Made by a program: the position numbers and the translations under genes. A DNA stretch of 29,722 bases from UBA4416 sp043718985 (GTDB lineage: Bacteria > Bacteroidota > Bacteroidia > B-17B0 > Aurantibacillaceae): positions 1 through 29,722 of the forward strand of contig JAYSUQ010000224.1 in NCBI GenBank assembly GCA_043718985.1, given 5' to 3'. Position 1 is the stretch's first letter. Each line of letters begins with the position of its first letter. The notes under the pieces are model-generated. The model had not been told where the DNA came from, did no database searches, and saw only the letters and a list, made by a program, of their open reading frames with translations. This document shows, piece by piece, positions 26,040 through 29,722 of this stretch.

Positions 26040-27590
26040 TTAAGAAACCAGTTTTACTTTTAACGATTGGCCTTTTTGTAACTTAGGTTTTTTACCCATA
26101 TTGTTTAACTCAATTAAATCGTTTACAGGTATGCCTAATTTTTTACTAATACCATATAAGGTTTCGCCTTTTTGCACTTTATGGTATTGATACTTACCTT
26201 TTACTAAAGAGTTATCGGCCAATTTTTTAGGCTCAGTTTGTATGGCTACCTCTGCATTATTTGTAGTGTTAAGCGCTATGTTAGTTTGAGGTTCTTTTGG
26301 AGCATCGGTTTTTATGGCTTTAGCTGCGGGCTCTGTTACATTTTGTTTTATATAAACAATTAATTTTTTACCCGATTTTAAGCCTTTTTTTCCAATGTAG
26401 TTCCACGATTTTAAATCGGCCACCGTTACGCCATATTTTCGGGCAATGGTGCTAATTTTTTCGCCTTTACGAACAGTATGTGTTTTTTGAACTTCTTTTA
26501 TAGATGCAACATCGTTGTTTTCGGAAGCTGTTATTTTTTGTGATTTAATTGCTGCATAAATTTCGGTTTCGTTTGATAAAAACGCGCCAATTTTTGCTTT
26601 GGGTAACGTTAGCATATTGCCCCCAGCAGGTATAACGCCTTTGCGGTATTGCGGGTTAAAATACAATACCTCGTCAAGTGGCACATCTAATGCTGATGAT
26701 ATTTGTTCAAACGTCATTTGTTCTTTAACAATTGCTGTATCAACCTCAAAATAAGTTTTGCGAGGTGTTGATGCGTAAATGTTATGCTCGGTTGGGTAAC
26801 TCATTACATAATTTGCTGCAATAAATGCGGGCACATAAGCCTGAGTTTCGGTTGGCAAAAAAGGTCTTATTTCCCAATATGTTTTTTTGCCCCCACTGCG
26901 GCGAATTGCTTTACTAATTGTGCCAGGCCCTGCGTTATATGCTGCTAAAACCATTTGCCAATCGTGAAACATGCCATATAAACTTTGCAAATAACTAGCT
27001 GCCGCCTCAGTTGCTTTATAAACATCCGAGCGCTCATCAATATACGAATCAACATTTAAACCATACATTTTACCTGTTGGGTACATAAACTGCCACAAAC
27101 CTGTTGCCCCGCATTTAGAGCGAGCAATTGGATTTAATGCCGACTCAACAACAGCTAAATGCTTTAATTCTAAAGGAATATTATGTTTATCAAACACTTC
27201 TTCAAACATTGGGTAATACAATTGCGATAAACCCATCATACGGCTTACTAACTCGCGCTTACGTACTGCATATAAATTAATAAACCCAAGCACATGCGGG
27301 TTAAAAACCAAATCAAAAGGCGATGTAGCATCTAATTTTGCTAAACGGCTCTCATAAACAAAATCCTCAAAGCGTGGCACACTATCGGCGGTGTATTTAT
27401 ATTTATTTGTTTTAGGATAAACTGGTTTAGCTAATGCTTTTTCCAAAATTTTTTGGTTGGCTAAGCTGTCCAACATTGCCGCCACTGGGTTATCGGTAAC
27501 AGTAAGGTTGCTTTGAGCCGTAACAACGCCTGTAAATGCAACTAGTGTTATAAGCGCTAGTTGTATTGTTGGTTTTAGTTTAAATAGCAT
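26040..27590 (-). CDS. MltD-like lytic transglycosylase with LysM domains
   Basis: 516 residues. A signal peptide at 1-26 (GVVTAQ) precedes an SLT (goose-lysozyme-like) domain at about 130-275 with catalytic Glu149 in LAVVESALNP, then SKCGATGLWQFMYPTG (158-173) and VLAAYNAGPGTISKAI (214-229), the family signatures. A degenerate LysM-like segment at about 280-330 and two good LysM domains at about 370-413 (HTVRKGEKISTIARKYGV) and 468-513 (YHKVQKGETLYGISKKLGI) bind peptidoglycan. It cleaves the glycan strand non-hydrolytically in the periplasm. The domain order is that of E. coli MltD, which has fewer or equal LysM domains, but no lipobox is visible here. The gene precedes the T9SS fragment on the same strand by 125 nt and is probably transcribed from the divergent spacer 27591-27722. 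Confidence 0.95.
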   Translation of the reverse strand: MLFKLKPTIQLALITLVAFTGVVTAQSNLTVTDNPVAAMLDSLANQKILEKALAKPVYPKTNKYKYTADSVPRFEDFVYESRLAKLDATSPFDLVFNPHVLGFINLYAVRKRELVSRMMGLSQLYYPMFEEVFDKHNIPLELKHLAVVESALNPIARSKCGATGLWQFMYPTGKMYGLNVDSYIDERSDVYKATEAAASYLQSLYGMFHDWQMVLAAYNAGPGTISKAIRRSGGKKTYWEIRPFLPTETQAYVPAFIAANYVMSYPTEHNIYASTPRKTYFEVDTAIVKEQMTFEQISSALDVPLDEVLYFNPQYRKGVIPAGGNMLTLPKAKIGAFLSNETEIYAAIKSQKITASENNDVASIKEVQKTHTVRKGEKISTIARKYGVTVADLKSWNYIGKKGLKSGKKLIVYIKQNVTEPAAKAIKTDAPKEPQTNIALNTTNNAEVAIQTEPKKLADNSLVKGKYQYHKVQKGETLYGISKKLGIPVNDLIELNNMGKKPKLQKGQSLKVKLVS

Positions 27591-27621
27591 ATGTGTTAAT
27601 TTTATTAGTATAACGTAAAAA

Positions 27622-27646
27622 ACAGTAAAAAGTTACAAATTACTGT
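27622..27646. promoter_or_regulatory. Perfect 7-bp inverted repeat in divergent promoter region
   Basis: ACAGTAA (27622-27628) and TTACTGT (27640-27646) are exact inverted copies 11 nt apart, in the 132-nt spacer between the mltD-like gene and the plus-strand membrane protein gene. Spacing suits a dimeric regulator binding on one face of the helix. No regulator is identified. Confidence 0.35.
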
Positions 27647-27722
27647 AAACCACATTATTACAATAATAAAAAATAATTCATAAAAATAAAAGTTAAAGAA
27701 TATTAATTTTTAACTTTACAAT

Positions 27723-28160
27723 GTGAAAAACAAAGTAGAAGAGCAACCCAAAGAGTATTTTGAACGAAACACTCCATTTTCGATAATTTTATTAACTGTT
27801 GGTTTGGGGCTTTGCTGGCTATCCTACACAATTGTTATAACGCCAAACCCCTGGGGCTTAATGATTGCCGTGCCTGGAATTGTTTTTGTGTTACAAGCGG
27901 CTTGGTTGTTAATGAACCCTTACGCTTTATTGTTTGATGACAGAATACAAATTAAACAAAGTTTGATTTACGATAAAGATTTTTATTTTATTGATGCAAA
28001 AGCACTGCAAACAACAACAAATACAACTTGGCACTTTGTGTATAACGATGATGAGTTAGCCCCTATATCGTTAAAAGGTATGCGCCAATCGGAAAAAGAA
28101 AAATTTAAAGCCCGAATGATTGAAAAAATTAACGAAAGTTTAACCACAAGGGCTAATTAA
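27723..28160 (+). CDS. Small two-helix membrane protein of unknown function
   Basis: 145 residues, read from GTG at 27723, because the nearby ATG at 27721 is followed at once by TGA. There are two predicted membrane helices (about 19-39 and 44-64), both hydrophobic and joined by a short NPWG turn. The soluble C-terminal half (NPYALLFDDRIQIKQSL ... WHFVYNDDELAPISLKGM) resembles small bacterial PH-like membrane proteins, but weakly. A -7-like TAACTTTA lies at 27711-27718, so close to the start that a leaderless or very short-leader transcript is possible. The stop TAA is directly followed by the ATG of the next gene, so the two are co-translated. Confidence 0.72.
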   Translation: MKNKVEEQPKEYFERNTPFSIILLTVGLGLCWLSYTIVITPNPWGLMIAVPGIVFVLQAAWLLMNPYALLFDDRIQIKQSLIYDKDFYFIDAKALQTTTNTTWHFVYNDDELAPISLKGMRQSEKEKFKARMIEKINESLTTRAN

Positions 28161-28796
28161 ATGAAAAGTAAAAAAACCATACTATTTCTTATTATTTTTT
28201 TTCCATCGGTGTTTTGGTTAGTGTTAGAGTTAAGTACTATTAATACCAAAAAAATGCCGCATTATGGCCCAAAACAACTTAATGGTAGCGATACTGTTTT
28301 TTATAAAACAGGCTCGGTATTTAAAACCACAACCAACCAACAAGTAGCTATTGATACCGTTACCGCGCCACTATACTTAGTTTGCTTTATTAAAAAAAGT
28401 TACAAAACTGATAACTACCGCTTGGCTGGCTTAGCCGAATATGCTCAATACAAACGCGAAAAAATTAAACACATTCCGTTTTATATTATTAGCGTTTGTG
28501 ATAGTACGGGTTGTTTTGATGAATTTAAAAAACTAGCAATTGGCAACAACACTATTTATAATTTACATTGGAACAACGCATCGTTTGATAGCCTTAACAA
28601 CTCCTATTTTAAACTAAAACCCTATTTTGTTGACTACAGTTTTTTTGTACTCGTTGATAAAAACCGAAACATACGTGGTTATTACGATGGGCGCTATGTT
28701 GCCGAAATTAAACGCCTTATTGACGAGTACCAACACCTACGCTTAAAAGAAGAAAAAAAAACATTACTTAACAAAAATAAAATTGAAGCGCATTAA
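28161..28796 (+). CDS. Sco1/SenC-like protein lacking copper ligands
   Basis: 211 residues. An N-terminal membrane anchor (about 6-25) is followed by a thioredoxin-fold domain. Best evidence is FFVLVDKNRNIRGYYDGRYVAEIKRLIDEY (161-190), a near-standard Bacteroidota Sco C-terminal segment, which is preceded by VDYS (157-160) where Sco proteins have DHS. The redox CxxxC(P) motif after the first strand is missing: the corresponding LYLVCFIKKSYKT keeps only one Cys (Cys75). Sco normally delivers copper to cytochrome c oxidase. This copy cannot bind copper in the usual way, so it is either degenerate or has a different structural role. A CxxxxC pair at 113/118 (SVCDSTGC) is elsewhere in the fold. 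Co-transcribed with the upstream membrane protein, with no gap between stop and start. Confidence 0.65.
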   Translation: MKSKKTILFLIIFFPSVFWLVLELSTINTKKMPHYGPKQLNGSDTVFYKTGSVFKTTTNQQVAIDTVTAPLYLVCFIKKSYKTDNYRLAGLAEYAQYKREKIKHIPFYIISVCDSTGCFDEFKKLAIGNNTIYNLHWNNASFDSLNNSYFKLKPYFVDYSFFVLVDKNRNIRGYYDGRYVAEIKRLIDEYQHLRLKEEKKTLLNKNKIEAH

Positions 28797-28825
28797 ATGA
28801 GTTTTAATAATTGATGCGTTTTTTT
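28789..28825 (+). terminator. Possible intrinsic terminator
   Basis: CGCAT (28789-28793) and ATGCG (28814-28818) can pair, with an inner TTAAA/TTTAA helix, followed by seven T (28819-28825). It overlaps the stop codon of the Sco-like gene. The stem has internal bulges, so strength is uncertain. Confidence 0.4.
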
Positions 28826-28843
28826 AACCTAAGTAATTTATAT

Positions 28844-28851
28844 TACATTTG
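28844..28851 (+). promoter_or_regulatory. -7 promoter element for the lipoprotein gene
   Basis: TACATTTG fits the Bacteroidota -7 consensus TAnnTTTG exactly and lies 27 nt before the ATG at 28879. No clear -33 TTG at 17-23 nt spacing was found, so this is a moderate call. Confidence 0.5.
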
Positions 28852-28878
28852 ACTAAACAATTTAAAAAACCATTAACT

Positions 28879-29681
28879 ATGAAAAAACAAATTATTGCAA
28901 TTTGTGCAACATTAGCACTAGGGGCTATTAGCTGCAAAAAAGAGGGCGCTACCCCCCCCTACAACAGCAAGGGATAGAGCAAACTAAGCCAGATAATGCT
29001 GTGCAACAAAAAATATTTGATTTAAGCCCCGAGCAAACAACCGCTTATATTAAATTAATGAAAACAAAAGTGCTAAACCCAAAAAACAATAGCGCATTTA
29101 AAACTACCCAAACAACTGGGCAAACCACTAAAGATAGCGCCCTTTGGGTGTTAGAAGCAATGTTAAACTATGATTATGGTAGTGCTGGCAAAATTGAAAC
29201 TAATGTTGACACATTCCATTATAGTATTACGATAAATAACAGTGTTACCTATGCTAATATTAATAGTGCTTACATGTTAATCGCAAATAAAATTAATAAT
29301 TACTTGAGTATAAACATTAATGAAAGGGTAAAACTAATTGATATTTATGCTGCTGAAAACAATTCAATTTTAACTATAGAATCTGAAATTATTTATACAT
29401 CTAATAATTTAGGTTTTAAAACCACAGGAGTTTGTGATCCGTTTACAACAGAAATAGCATCGCCAGGGTTAGGAACAAATCCAACATTAAATGGATTCAA
29501 TTATCTAACAAATTGTAGCGGAAACCCCACATTAGATGGTAAAACTCTATTGAAAAACAAATTAAATGGCTGTCCATCGTATACAGTTTCTTGTCTTTTA
29601 TTTAATAACGAATACTATTTAACTAATATGGCTATCCGATTATCACACATTGATTTGATTAATAAAAACAGGCTTATATAA
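28879..29681 (+). pseudogene. Lipoprotein gene with frame broken at a C8 tract
   Basis: The ATG at 28879 opens a lipoprotein signal peptide (MKKQIIAICATLALGAISC, lipid Cys19, then KKEG). At 28952-28959 there are eight C in a row, after which this frame stops at a TAG (28975-28977), 32 codons in. The other frame continues without a stop as LQQQGIEQTKPDNAVQQK and on to 29681. A nine-C or six-C tract would join the two into one protein of about 266-267 residues. The long downstream part (226 residues from an apparent GTG at 29001) has no signal sequence of its own, and family assignment is not possible. It contains a few Cys in its C-terminal half (TGVCDPF, TNCSGN, NGCPSYTVSC). Sequencing error, slippage-based phase variation or a true pseudogene are all possible. 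Confidence 0.75.
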
Positions 29682-29722
29682 TTTCATTTTCATAGATAGG
29701 TTTATTTAATACCGCTTGTTTG

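Noticed and set aside
29001..29681. Independent gene from GTG at 29001
   Set aside because: Its frame is open upstream to the C8 tract and connects naturally to the lipoprotein signal peptide, so it is the body of the gene starting at 28879.

Overview
The window looks like chromosomal DNA of an AT-rich member of the Bacteroidota. Markers of that phylum are type IX secretion (T9SS) sorting domains of both type A and type B, a PorP/SprF-family outer-membrane protein, SprB-type repeats, TAnnTTTG-like -7 promoter elements, and A-rich leaders instead of Shine-Dalgarno sites. The genus cannot be named from what is seen. No rRNA, tRNA, CRISPR array, insertion sequence, integrase or replication origin was recognised.

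Layout. (1) 1-1767, minus strand: an ECF sigma factor followed 12 nt later by a membrane protein that joins an anti-sigma-like N-terminus to a trypsin/HtrA-like protease domain, closed by a hairpin terminator at 42-70. (2) 1878-3790, minus: a Xaa-Pro aminopeptidase and a small secreted protein of unknown function. (3) 3991-5529, plus: a ComM/YifB AAA+ ATPase. (4) 5612-16761, minus: a two-gene unit that fills more than a third of the window, made of a 3407-residue secreted repeat protein with a T9SS type B sorting domain and, 2 nt downstream, a PorP/SprF protein. (5) 16888-23339: household and small membrane genes, namely a Nudix hydrolase, a coiled-coil membrane protein, a YiiX-like cysteine hydrolase overlapping a haem-binding-domain protein, an endonuclease/phosphatase-family lipoprotein, a DUF4412-like secreted protein, YraN, and a second ECF sigma/anti-sigma pair whose start and stop codons overlap. 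(6) 23477-27590, minus: a T9SS-secreted alpha/beta hydrolase with a PKD domain, the 3' remnant of another T9SS cargo gene coupled to it, and an MltD-like lytic transglycosylase with LysM domains. (7) 27723-29681, plus: a small two-helix membrane protein, a Sco-like protein that has lost its copper ligands, and a lipoprotein gene whose frame is broken at a run of eight C.

How the genes fit together. Much of the window serves the cell envelope: surface adhesion or motility through T9SS (repeat protein, PorP/SprF, hydrolase), wall turnover (MltD), and extracytoplasmic signalling (two sigma/anti-sigma units).

Strongest observations. Across 37 tandem repeats of the giant protein, the second cysteine of the CxxxC motif and the cysteine of the LCxG motif are either both present (27 repeats) or both absent (10 repeats), which predicts a specific disulfide. 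Its last 16 repeats are a tandem duplication of an eight-repeat block. An anti-sigma-like domain is fused to a protease. The lipoprotein frame is broken at C8. The Sco-like protein lacks its metal ligands.
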